Below are positions 55,971 through 64,000 of a stretch of 64,000 nucleotides of DNA, piece after piece. The position numbers and the translations under genes were made by a program. Position 1 is the stretch's first letter, and each line of letters starts with the position of its first letter. The DNA comes from CAKVOD01 sp964606505 (GTDB lineage: Bacteria > Bacillota > Clostridia > Christensenellales > UBA1242). The stretch is from the NCBI GenBank assembly GCA_964606505.1, contig CAZSGM010000001.1, forward strand, positions 1 through 64,000, written 5' to 3'. A model generated the notes under the pieces. That model was not told the DNA's origin. It did no database searches and worked only from the letters and a program-made list of their open reading frames with translations.

Positions 55971-56421
55971 AAAATAAGACAATGGGCAAACAAAATGCCG
56001 ACTAAATTTTGCCTGATACAGTTTTATTTGGTTCATATGCTTATTTTGTGTCTACTGCACCATACCCATTTGCAACGGCGCACACGATGTCGTGGCAGAT
56101 TATACCATACTCCATTGCGGTTATGCAATTATTTTCTGCGTTGCAATCAATTGCTGCATTGTAACCAATCAACATACTACAACTAATCGGCGTACCGCAA
56201 CCAATTATGGCAGCACAACTGATAGCCGAACTGACAACTAAACCGACAGATGAACTAACAGTGAACCGACAGCTAAGTTACAATCAACTCCATGTTGTTG
56301 TTAGCAATCAAACTTAAATTAACTATTATGCGACAATTAACTATTCCGCGATACTTAATTAAAATTTACATGCAACTTATTTTATAAGTAATAATAAGTT
56401 ATTAGGTACAAATATTATTTA
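55971..56421. other. Central island lacking AGTACT
   Basis: About 450 bp, visibly less AT-rich at 55985-56340, with irregular CAACYAAT/ACCGACAG-type repeats at about 56140-56290. One plus-strand frame (GSYAYFVSTAPYPFATAHT...) lacks an ATG. Probably non-coding. Confidence 0.5.
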
Positions 56422-56923
56422 AGTACTTAACATATTATTTGTATTAGCTAATAGTAATAGTTAAAAATATTATATGTACTTATTATATATGAGTAAATAA
56501 AATATTGTAATACAAATATAATGTGTTAACATAAATTATTTTGAGTATTAAATTAATATTAGTACTTAAAATATTATTAAAAATAAAATAATATGTATAA
56601 GTCTATTATATTATCATAAAATTATTGGAGTACTAATAATAAAGTAAGTACTATTATTAAGTATAATAAATATTATTAGTACTAAAAAATTTATGTACTA
56701 ACAATTTAATAAGTACTAAATTATGTAAATACTGATAAATTAATAAGTACTTAAATTATATAAGTAAAAAAATGTAAAACGTACGAATTATACATAAGTA
56801 CAAAAAATATATAACGTAATAATATTATATGATTACGAATAATATAGAATGAACTAGTATAAATAAGTACTAATAACTTAATAAGTACTAAAATATTGTA
56901 GTACTAATAATAAAATAAGTACT
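56422..56923. repeat. AGTACT palindrome array, right block (11 copies)
   Basis: AGTACT starts at 56422, 56561, 56639, 56647, 56678, 56712, 56746, 56876, 56884, 56900 and 56918. GTAC-core variants (TGTACT, GGTACT, CGTACT, AGTACG) extend to about 57020. Confidence 0.9.
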
Positions 56924-57293
56924 ACAACTAAATAGGTACTAGAAATATATTGATATAATAATATATTGTACGTAAAAATGTTGTTCGTACTAGAAATTAT
57001 AACACTAAAAATAGTTTAAGTACGTATAAATTAAATTAGTAATAAAATTATAAGTGCCAATGTAAAAACAAAAGATGCGTAATTATATAATTTATTTTGA
57101 GTAGAAACAACAAGACAAGAACTGCATAAAAATTAATTGCGTACCATATGAAATTAAATCACAAATGAAAGTTTAATACTCATCAAATAAATTTTAGACA
57201 ATTAAGTAAAAAAAATATAGCATCACTAAAAACACACTATTTCAAATACAAAAATAAAAAGCAAAAAATCCATAATTCATTACAATTCTAGAC

Positions 57294-57322
57294 TTGACTA
57301 ATTTGTGGATAAGTGGTATAAT
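57294..57322 (+). promoter_or_regulatory. Promoter of dnaA with DnaA box in the spacer
   Basis: TTGACT (57294-57299), 17-bp spacer, TATAAT (57317-57322). The spacer contains TGTGGATAA (57304-57312), a perfect DnaA box, which fits autoregulation. The expected +1 is 57329, the A of the ATG. Confidence 0.92.
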
Positions 57323-57328
57323 CAAGCT

Positions 57329-58687
57329 ATGGATAATAAGATTTTGAAAGGTTGGGAAAACGTCCTAACACGAATGGCTACAAACATTTCAGCCGTCAGT
57401 TTTGATTTATGGTTAAAACCGCTTGAGGTAATCGACTTAAAAGACAACGCAATCATTCTATCAGCACCAAGTGTTGTTACAAAAAGTCAAATTTTAAAAA
57501 ATTTTAAGGAAGAACTTTTGAACGCAATTTCTGCAGAGTTTGAGAATGTTATGGGTTTTGAGCTGTTTACACCTGAAGAGAAGGAAGAGTACTTAAAATA
57601 CAATAAACCGTTTGAAGAGGAAATACAGCAATCGACTGCGCCTAACTCGCTCGACAACTTCAACCCAAAGTACACGTTTGATAACTTCGTCGTCGGCAAA
57701 AGTAACCAGTTTGTTTACACGGCGTGCAGGGCGGTTGCGGAAAACCCCGCAATGCGTTTTAACCCGCTGTTCATTTACGGGGGCGTTGGACTTGGAAAGA
57801 CCCACTTGTTGCACGCGATAGGTAATTACATAAAAAACAACCTAAAAGACAAAAAAATCGTCTACGTAACTTGTGAAAACTTTATCAACGACTATGTTTA
57901 TGCGCTCAAATTCAACTCATCAAACGATACAATCATAACAAACTTTAGAGAGAAATACCGCAACGTTGACGTTCTAATGGTTGACGACATACAGTTCATT
58001 TCTGAGAAAAAAGCGTTGCAAGAGGAATTTTTCCACACATTTAACGACCTTTACCAAAAAAACAAGCAAATTATCATTAGCTCAGACCGACCACCGCGCG
58101 AAATTTCAGCACTTGAGGATAGATTGAAATCGAGGTTTGGAAGCGGACTTATTCAAGATATACAAAAACCTGACCTTGAAACCCGAATTGCTATCTTGGA
58201 GAAAAAGGCAACAATTGAAAATTACAACATCGAAAAAGACGCGATTAAGTTTATCGCAGAAAGAGTTGACTCAAACATTCGTGAAATGGAAGGGTTCCTA
58301 TCAAAAGTTATTTTCTTTAGTTCGCTTCTAGGTAAAGATGTGGCAACAGTTGATGACGCTCAAGAAGCACTTAAAAATTACATTGAAACAAACAAAGAAT
58401 CATTAAGCACTGACAGGATTATTCACGTCGTTTGTGATTACTTCAATGTTACAAAAGACGACCTAATTGGCAAAAAGAAAACAAAAGAAATTGTAACCGC
58501 TCGCCAAATTTGTGTTTATCTCATAACAGAAATGATGGATTTACCATTGACGGCAATTGGTGAAATTTTCGGCGGAAGAGACCATACAACAATAATTCAT
58601 TCACGCGATAAAATCGAAGAAATGGTTAGAAATAAGACAAACGTAAATGTTGCGGTTAACGACCTTAAAGCAATGCTTGAAAACTAA
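57329..58687 (+). CDS. dnaA: Chromosomal replication initiator DnaA
   Basis: The 452-residue AAA+ initiator has domain I at about 1-80, a Glu-rich linker, Walker A GGVGLGKTH (151-159), Walker B VDDIQFI, the initiator-specific region, and the C-terminal DnaA-box-binding helix-turn-helix with GEIFGGRDHTTIIHS. I chose the ATG at 57329; an in-frame GTG at 57305 lies inside the promoter and DnaA box. With this start the mRNA appears leaderless and has no Shine-Dalgarno site. A terminator follows at 58762. Confidence 0.97.
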   Translation: MDNKILKGWENVLTRMATNISAVSFDLWLKPLEVIDLKDNAIILSAPSVVTKSQILKNFKEELLNAISAEFENVMGFELFTPEEKEEYLKYNKPFEEEIQQSTAPNSLDNFNPKYTFDNFVVGKSNQFVYTACRAVAENPAMRFNPLFIYGGVGLGKTHLLHAIGNYIKNNLKDKKIVYVTCENFINDYVYALKFNSSNDTIITNFREKYRNVDVLMVDDIQFISEKKALQEEFFHTFNDLYQKNKQIIISSDRPPREISALEDRLKSRFGSGLIQDIQKPDLETRIAILEKKATIENYNIEKDAIKFIAERVDSNIREMEGFLSKVIFFSSLLGKDVATVDDAQEALKNYIETNKESLSTDRIIHVVCDYFNVTKDDLIGKKKTKEIVTARQICVYLITEMMDLPLTAIGEIFGGRDHTTIIHSRDKIEEMVRNKTNVNVAVNDLKAMLEN

Positions 58688-58761
58688 TGTGTAGACAAAA
58701 TCCAAATTACACAAAAAAATATTACATCACTTAAAAATGGTAAAAATCTTAAAAAAACACT

Positions 58762-58789
58762 AAAAAGCACGTTTTTAACGTGTTTTTTT
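58762..58789 (+). terminator. Terminator of dnaA
   Basis: AAAAGCACGTT paired with AACGTGTTTTT, followed by T residues. Confidence 0.85.
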
Positions 58790-59054
58790 GATGTTTTTAC
58801 ACATATTTTTTGAAAATTACGCAATTTTTAATAGTAAAAAAATAATATGTAGACAATTTTTTTAAGGTGTTTACCACTAATTTCATTGCCATTATAAGTG
58901 CATTTAAATCAATTAAAAAATTCTTGTCGTTTTTTTTTGCTGTATTATTTTTTTTAATAAGTATAAATTATCAATTAAAAGAATTAAAAATTATATTCAA
59001 TATTTTTCATGAAAAATCTAGCTTAATTTCAAAAATAGAATATTCAAAAAAATA
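58790..59054. other. Intergenic region dnaA-mnmE
   Basis: Very AT-rich with long T and A runs; no gene seen. Confidence 0.5.
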
Positions 59055-59083
59055 TTGTATTTTTCTATAAAAAATGGTATAAT
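59055..59083 (+). promoter_or_regulatory. Promoter of mnmE
   Basis: TTGTAT (59055-59060), 17 bp, TATAAT (59078-59083) in TGGTATAAT context. The expected +1 coincides with the A of the mnmE ATG at 59090. Confidence 0.85.
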
Positions 59084-59089
59084 TTATTC

Positions 59090-60433
59090 ATGGAAAATAA
59101 TGAAAAAACAATAGTTGCAGTTGCAACTCCAATTGGAAGCGCGGGCGTCGGGATTGTTCGTTTGAGTGGCAGTCAAAGTTTTGAGATTGCGCAACAAATG
59201 TTTAACAAAACAATTTCGCAGCCGCGTTATATGTATTTAGGAAAAATCAAAACAGAAAAACTTGATGAATTTGGTTTTGTAGTTTACTTTAAGGCGCCAA
59301 ACTCATATACAGGTGAAGATGTTATCGAATTTCAAGTACATGGTGGTGTACTAATATTAAATGAAGTCGTTAAGCAATGTTTAAAACTTGGGGCGACGAT
59401 GGCGGAGCGTGGAGAGTTTACAAAGCGGGCGTTTTTAAACGGCAAGGTTAGTTTAAATGAGGCTGAAAGCTTGATGGATTACATCAATGCACAGTCGGAT
59501 GCTGAATTAGTTGCAAGCAAAAACTTGTTAAATGGCGCATTTTCTACGCAAATCAATGATTTTATCGACAATTTAAAGGATTGCTTGGCACAAATAAATG
59601 TAACACTAGATTATCCTGAGCACGATGATGAGCTAAAAACAGCACAAAATATCAAAAAATTGCTGCAAAACCTTGAAATTAAGGTTGAAAAACTTATAAA
59701 CTCATATAAATATGGGAAATTAATCAAAAACGGAGTCAATGTTTGTCTAGTTGGCGAACCGAATGTTGGAAAGTCATCCATTATGAACGGGTTAATGAAT
59801 CTTGACGTTGCAATTGTTACCGACATTGCGGGCACAACAACGGACGCCATTAAAGAGTCCTATATATATAAGGATATAAGATTTAACATTATTGATACTG
59901 CAGGCATACGCGAGAGCAAAAATGTTATTGAGCAAATTGGAATTGTAAGAACGAAACAAAATATTGATTTGGCTGACTTGGTTTTGTGTGTATTTGATTG
60001 CTCAAACATTTCTAACCTTGAGGCAATATTACAAGAAACTCAAAATAAATCGCGTTTACTTGTTTTTAATAAAAAAGACCTTAAAAATGACCAAAATTTT
60101 GATAAAAACGCATTAAAAAACGAAAATTTCATTGAAATTAGCGCAAAAAACAGTGAGGATATCGCCGCGCTAAAAGAAAAAATTTATTCAACAATTATTA
60201 GCGACAACTTCAACCTTGACTCGTTCGTGATTTTAAACCAGAGGCATTATGAAATGTTAAACTTGGCGCGTGAGGCAATTGAACGTGCGGTTAGCAACAT
60301 TGATATTGTAACGCTTGATTGCACGGCTTGCGATGTTATGGACGCATATGGTGCGCTTGCTGGTATCGTGGGGCACGGCGATATAGAAGAAATAATTGAC
60401 ACTATTTTTTCAAAGTTTTGTTTAGGCAAATAA
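59090..60433 (+). CDS. mnmE: tRNA uridine-5-carboxymethylaminomethyl modification GTPase MnmE
   Basis: The 447-residue protein has an N-terminal tetrahydrofolate-binding domain (TIVAVATPIGSAGVGIVRLSG), a central helical domain, a GTPase domain inserted near 215-370 with G1 GEPNVGKSS, G3 DTAG and G4 NKKD, and the C-terminal FCLGK motif. With MnmG it modifies wobble U34 of tRNAs. There is no Shine-Dalgarno site; the promoter places +1 at the start codon. mnmG follows. Confidence 0.97.
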   Translation: MENNEKTIVAVATPIGSAGVGIVRLSGSQSFEIAQQMFNKTISQPRYMYLGKIKTEKLDEFGFVVYFKAPNSYTGEDVIEFQVHGGVLILNEVVKQCLKLGATMAERGEFTKRAFLNGKVSLNEAESLMDYINAQSDAELVASKNLLNGAFSTQINDFIDNLKDCLAQINVTLDYPEHDDELKTAQNIKKLLQNLEIKVEKLINSYKYGKLIKNGVNVCLVGEPNVGKSSIMNGLMNLDVAIVTDIAGTTTDAIKESYIYKDIRFNIIDTAGIRESKNVIEQIGIVRTKQNIDLADLVLCVFDCSNISNLEAILQETQNKSRLLVFNKKDLKNDQNFDKNALKNENFIEISAKNSEDIAALKEKIYSTIISDNFNLDSFVILNQRHYEMLNLAREAIERAVSNIDIVTLDCTACDVMDAYGALAGIVGHGDIEEIIDTIFSKFCLGK

Positions 60434-60497
60434 TTGATAAATATTCTTTTAAAATGCAAAAGCTGTAAAAATTCAAAAAAAACGATAAAAATCAAAG

Positions 60498-60533
60498 AAA
60501 AAGCATCAAAAAATGCGTTTTTTGATGCTTTTT
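60498..60533 (+). terminator. 16-bp hairpin between mnmE and mnmG
   Basis: AAAAAGCATCAAAAAA, 4-base loop, exact complement, ending in T5, immediately before the mnmG ribosome-binding site. It looks like an intrinsic terminator; if functional it would set mnmG expression by read-through. Confidence 0.85.
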
Positions 60534-60554
60534 ATCGCAAAAACGGAGGAAAAT

Positions 60555-62432
60555 ATGGAAAATCTTATTGATTATGAAGATTATGATGCGATAGTTATTG
60601 GCGCGGGGCACGCAGGTAGTGAGGCGGGATTGGCACTTGCGCGGCTGGGACACAAAACGCTTGTTTTAACAATCAATCTTGATGCTGTTGGGTTTTTGGC
60701 GTGTAACCCATCTATTGGTGGTTCCGCAAAGGGGCATTTGGTATGCGAAATGGATGCACTTGGCGGGCAGATGGGGCGAACAGCGGATGAAACAATGTTG
60801 CAGATAAAAATGTTAAACCTTGGTAAGGGACCCGCTGTTCATAGTTTGCGCGCTCAGGTAGATAAGGTTGAATATCACAAAGCTACCAAACAAGTTATGG
60901 AAAATCAAGAAAACCTTTTCTTAAAACAAGGTGAAGTTAAGGAAATTTTGGTTGAAAACGGCAAAGTTGTCGGTGTTGTAACTGCTACAAATGAAAAATT
61001 TACTTGTAAAACCATTGTTGTATGTACAGGGGTTTATTTAAAATCAAAAATCATTATCGGAGAATACATTGAAAATATTGGGCCTAGCGGGTTTAAACAG
61101 GCAAGTTTTTTGTCAGACTCGCTGCAAAAACTTGGTTTTGAGCTTAGGCGATTTAAAACAGGAACTCCGCCGCGAATTGACGCGCGTACAATGGATTTTA
61201 GCAAAATGGAAATTCAGTTGGGCGATGACGATATTCAAAGTTTTTCTGTGCTAACCGAACAAAAGAAAGAAAATGTTAGTCCTTGCTATTTAGTTTACAC
61301 AAACAATAACTCACATAATACAATTAAAGAAAATATACATCGCGCGCCACTGTACAATGGGTTGATTAACGGTGTGGGGGCACGATATTGTCCGTCAATT
61401 GAGGATAAAGTTATGCGTTTTGCGGACAAAGAACGCCACCAATTATTTTTGGAACCTGAAAGCGCGTCAACGAATGAATGGTATTTGCAGGGGTTTGGAA
61501 CTTCGCTGCCAGTTGATGTTCAAAGAAAAACCGTTCAAACTATGGATGGGCTGGAGCGTGCGTTTATTATGCGCGATGGCTATGCAATTGAATACGATTG
61601 TATTGACAGCACGAAATTGTTACCGACACTCGAAAGTAAAGATATTGAGGGGTTGTACTTTGCGGGACAGATTAATGGAACTTCTGGTTATGAGGAGGCA
61701 GGCGCGCAAGGATTGCTTGCGGGGATTAATGCGAGCCTCAAAATGAGAAGTGAAGAGCCGCTTGTTTTAAAACGCTCGGAAAGTTACATTGGTGTTTTGA
61801 TAGATGATTTGGTTACAAAAGGGACAAACGAGCCATATCGAATGATGACCTCGCGTGCTGAGTTCCGCCTGCAGCTTAGACAGGACAACTGCGACTTGCG
61901 GCTTACAGAGTATGGGCATAGAGTTGGGCTTGTTGGCGAAAAACAGTACGAAATCTACAAAAATAAGCAAAAAAACATTGAAAATGCAAGAAAAATCACA
62001 AAAAATACGATAAAACCCGATAAAATTATTAATGATTACTTAACGTCGGTTGGCGAACCAGTCATTCAAACAGGAACAACAATTGAAAGTTTGTTGAAGC
62101 GAGCGCGCGTTGATATTTACTCGTTGAATGAATGCCTGCACGTGTTTGACGAGTTTGACAAATCGGTTTTAGATGAAATCAATATTGAGATTAAATATGA
62201 GGGGTATTTAAAACGTCAATTGCAGCAAATTGAACAGCAAACGAAATCGGAAAATTATAAACTTGACCCCAATTTGGATTATATGAACATTGAGGGGTTG
62301 AGAATTGAGGCAAGGCAAAAACTTGATAAAATTAAACCGCTCACATTGGGACAGGCGAGCAGAATTTCAGGAGTTAATCCTGCAGATATTTCGGTTTTAC
62401 TGATTTATTTAAAGAAAAACGCAAAAAATTAG
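60555..62432 (+). CDS. mnmG: tRNA uridine-5-carboxymethylaminomethyl modification enzyme MnmG
   Basis: This 625-residue FAD enzyme has VIGAGHAGSEAGLALARLGH (about 14-33), CNPSIGGSAKGHL, GLYFAGQINGTSGYEEAGAQG and the C-terminal YEGYLKRQ and GQASRISGVNPADI regions. GGAGG lies 5 bases before the ATG at 60555; the frame runs 14 codons further through the hairpin. It works with MnmE. Confidence 0.97.
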   Translation: MENLIDYEDYDAIVIGAGHAGSEAGLALARLGHKTLVLTINLDAVGFLACNPSIGGSAKGHLVCEMDALGGQMGRTADETMLQIKMLNLGKGPAVHSLRAQVDKVEYHKATKQVMENQENLFLKQGEVKEILVENGKVVGVVTATNEKFTCKTIVVCTGVYLKSKIIIGEYIENIGPSGFKQASFLSDSLQKLGFELRRFKTGTPPRIDARTMDFSKMEIQLGDDDIQSFSVLTEQKKENVSPCYLVYTNNNSHNTIKENIHRAPLYNGLINGVGARYCPSIEDKVMRFADKERHQLFLEPESASTNEWYLQGFGTSLPVDVQRKTVQTMDGLERAFIMRDGYAIEYDCIDSTKLLPTLESKDIEGLYFAGQINGTSGYEEAGAQGLLAGINASLKMRSEEPLVLKRSESYIGVLIDDLVTKGTNEPYRMMTSRAEFRLQLRQDNCDLRLTEYGHRVGLVGEKQYEIYKNKQKNIENARKITKNTIKPDKIINDYLTSVGEPVIQTGTTIESLLKRARVDIYSLNECLHVFDEFDKSVLDEINIEIKYEGYLKRQLQQIEQQTKSENYKLDPNLDYMNIEGLRIEARQKLDKIKPLTLGQASRISGVNPADISVLLIYLKKNAKN

Positions 62433-62449
62433 CAATTTTTGCGTTTTTT
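62415..62449 (+). terminator. Terminator of mnmG overlapping its stop codon
   Basis: AAAAACGCAAAAA paired with TTTTTGCGTTTTT around the stop codon, followed by T residues. Confidence 0.93.
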
Positions 62450-62902
62450 TTATTAAATTTACTCATTTTTTAATAAAAAACGGCGTTGAATCCTAGTTTT
62501 TTGTGTTTTATAGTTTATTTTTTTTGTTGTAATAAGGATTATATTGTTAGTATTTTATGTCGGTTTTTAAGTATATAATGAGGATAGTAGGGTTGTGACA
62601 GAATGTTTTTTTGTGAAAAGTTTAATTTGTGGAAGTTTAAAAAATATAAGTGCATTGTAAAGTAAACCCCAAAGGGGGCACTTCAATTGCTTGTTAGGCG
62701 CTTTTTATTTTTTATGTGTGGATAATTCATGTTAGTGTATAAGTTGCAACTATAAGTTGTTTTTAAGTATATATTTCAGTTGGCAGGGAGTTCGAAGGCG
62801 TCTTTATTTGTAGAAAGAATGGTTTTACGTAAATTGGTATAATTTTATATTTTTTGTATATTTTGTCGAAATTTCGCCGCAATTTGGGCGTTATAACCCG
62901 TC

Positions 62903-62988
62903 AAAAGTAGGGGTAAGGTTGCATTTTTTAGGATAAAGTCAAGTATTTGTGTGTCCGAGGGGTGCTTTGTGAATTTACCCCCACTTTT
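62903..62988. repeat. Long inverted repeat, 14-base arms, 58-base loop
   Basis: AAAAGTAGGGGTAA (62903-62916) pairs with TTACCCCCACTTTT (62975-62988) with one G-T/A-C mismatch. Each arm is followed or preceded by GCATTTTTTA-like sequence. Possibly structured RNA. Confidence 0.6.
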
Positions 62989-63023
62989 GTGCATTTTTTA
63001 ACGCGATTTATCTTAATACACCT

Positions 63024-63046
63024 AAAATAGTTAAGTACTTAACCAT
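63024..63046 (+). promoter_or_regulatory. Extended AGTACT palindrome, site C
   Basis: Contains GTTAAGTACTTAAC; the 23-bp match to 52915-52937 is perfect in inverse orientation. Confidence 0.75.
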
Positions 63047-63482
63047 ATTTTTATAGGCGTTTCACGTTCTTGAGTTTATCGAACAAATGTTTTATAAAAT
63101 ATTTATATGAGTATGTGAATGAATAGGTGTGGTTTAGTTGGGGTAAAAGTAGTTTCTTAGTGTGAATTTTTTGTTGTTGTGGGTAAGTTATTTTGTGGTA
63201 ATATTTAAGTTGTGCACAGTTGCTTTATTTGCGTTGCAGGGATGTTTTGTTTTTAGACAAAATACAGGTTTAGAAAGTGTTGTGGGCTAGTGGGGAATGG
63301 GAACTTTGAAAAAGTTTTTGCGTGGGAGTTATTAGTGGATATATTAATATAGAATAAAAAAAAGTTAGGAAAATCATTTTTTTTTGAAAAAAATTTGCTC
63401 AATTTCATTTTTCTTGTGCAAATAAAGTGATTTTTTATTTAAAACGTGTTATAATATAAAAAATCAATATAAGGAGATGTGT

Positions 63483-64000
63483 ATGGGAAAAATAATTTCG
63501 TTCGTAAATCAGAAAGGAGGAGTTGGGAAAACGACAACGTGCGTTAATTTGTCTGCATTTATTGCTGCGTCTGGTAAAAAAACGCTGCTCGTCGATATGG
63601 ACCCTCAAGGGAACGCGTCTAGCGGCTTGGGAGTTGAGAAGGGTGGAAACCTAAAGACGGTTTACAGCGTTTTGGATGGCGAGTGCCCAATTCAGGAAGC
63701 AATTTCGTCTACAATGATTAAAAACCTTTCAATTTTGCCTGCGACTGTTGATTTGGCAGGGGCTGAAATCGAGCTGGTTTCGGTTAATAATAGGGAAAAG
63801 GTGTTAAAGGAAAGCCTTTCAAATGTTAAAGATGAATATGATTACATTATGATTGACTGTCCGCCTTCGCTCGGATTGTTGACAATCAACGCACTGTCCG
63901 CCTCTGATACGGTTTTAATTCCTATTCAGTGTGAGTTTTATGCGCTCGAGGGATTAAGTCAGTTGATGAATACTATTAAACTTGTTAAAAAACACTTAAA
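63483..64000 (+). CDS. parA: ParA/Soj chromosome-partitioning ATPase (3' end outside window)
   Basis: The first 172 codons show the deviant Walker A KGGVGKTT (11-18), LLVDMDPQGNASSGLG, IMIDCPPSLGLLTINAL and QCEFYALEGLSQL, typical of chromosomal ParA/Soj. AGGAG lies 6 bases before the ATG. It acts with ParB at parS sites to segregate origins; parB is presumably just downstream. Confidence 0.96.
   Translation, partial: MGKIISFVNQKGGVGKTTTCVNLSAFIAASGKKTLLVDMDPQGNASSGLGVEKGGNLKTVYSVLDGECPIQEAISSTMIKNLSILPATVDLAGAEIELVSVNNREKVLKESLSNVKDEYDYIMIDCPPSLGLLTINALSASDTVLIPIQCEFYALEGLSQLMNTIKLVKKHL

Larger units (their letters stand above)
54547..57293. other. AT-rich origin region (probable oriC) between dnaN and dnaA
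   Basis: About 2.7 kb without credible genes. It has DnaA boxes at 54654-54662(-) and 54806-54814(-), a GTTAAGTACTTTAC site at 54846-54859, then extreme AT-rich DNA from about 54950 with the AGTACT blocks at 55110-55970 and 56422-56923. The divergent dnaN and dnaA, the AT content and the switch of gene strand here mark the origin. Confidence 0.85.
62450..63482. other. 1-kb non-coding region between mnmG and parA
   Basis: No gene seen; rsmG and noc, often located here, are absent. It contains a DnaA box (62717-62725, minus), a TTTGTCGAA site (62862-62870), a long inverted repeat (62903-62988), an extended AGTACT palindrome (63024-63046) and a -10-like TATAAT near 63450. Confidence 0.6.

Noticed and set aside
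55995..56186. 63-codon plus-strand ORF in the origin island
   Set aside because: No ribosome-binding site, odd His/Leu/Cys-rich composition, and surrounded by non-coding repeats.
63058..63075. Half of a canonical parS (GTTTCACGT) near parA
   Set aside because: The second half reads TCTTGAG instead of GAAAC; only one arm matches, so it is not called parS.

Overview
The window reads as the replication-origin region of a low-GC, Gram-positive-type bacterium of the Bacillota, most likely an uncultured Clostridia lineage. The evidence is a complete Spo0A, the rpmH-rnpA-yidD-yidC-jag cluster next to dnaN and dnaA, an L10-leader-controlled rplJ-rplL operon, an scpA-scpB-M50 peptidase operon, consensus sigma-A promoters, strong Shine-Dalgarno sites and many intrinsic terminators. 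The aspartyl-tRNA synthetase is the short archaeal-type enzyme, as in some Clostridia. I cannot place it to genus.

Layout. Positions 1-4.1 kb hold a type I restriction locus read leftward: a PrrC-type anticodon nuclease, hsdM, a small GIY-YIG nuclease and an hsdS that carries two kinds of variable repeat; hsdR is not in view. Positions 5-10 kb are an accessory stretch with two tandem Fic-fold proteins that have lost the catalytic motif, frameshifted or deleted genes and a lipoprotein, followed by tRNA-Arg(CCT). Positions 11-20.8 kb hold a second lipoprotein, two Asn-rich low-complexity proteins, gap, a DUF11 protein, pepF and aspS. Positions 21.1-25.5 kb are a lasso-peptide operon (B2 protease, C cyclase, B1 recognition protein, a 38-residue candidate precursor) ending in a branched-polyamine-synthase-like (BpsA-family) enzyme. 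Two identical 32-bp direct repeats flank it exactly. Positions 25.9-51.9 kb are mostly housekeeping: an MMPL transporter, Nudix and HAD enzymes, a Rho homologue with a broken P-loop, scpAB, rplJL, spo0A, two flavoproteins, degV, radC, rmuC, cca, jag, yidC, yidD, rnpA and rpmH.

The origin spans 51.9-57.3 kb. dnaN reads leftward and dnaA rightward, with 2.8 kb of very AT-rich DNA between them. That DNA holds 22 copies of the palindrome AGTACT in two blocks of 11, separated by a less AT-rich island. Perfect DnaA boxes lie mainly between rpmH and dnaN, including two near-identical 31-bp inverted-box modules, and one sits inside the dnaA promoter. To the right are mnmE, mnmG, a 1-kb non-coding stretch and the start of parA. 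Genes left of the origin are mostly on the minus strand and those to the right on the plus strand, as expected for co-orientation with replication.

Four items stand out. (1) A lasso operon with a BpsA-family enzyme and no dedicated exporter. (2) The AGTACT array, with matching extended palindromes bracketing the origin. (3) Three promoters (both fic-like genes and a zinc-ribbon gene) that share an identically spaced ATACAA direct repeat upstream of the -35 box. (4) Apparently leaderless dnaA, mnmE and lasso B2 genes. Everything here comes from reading the sequence; no searches were run.
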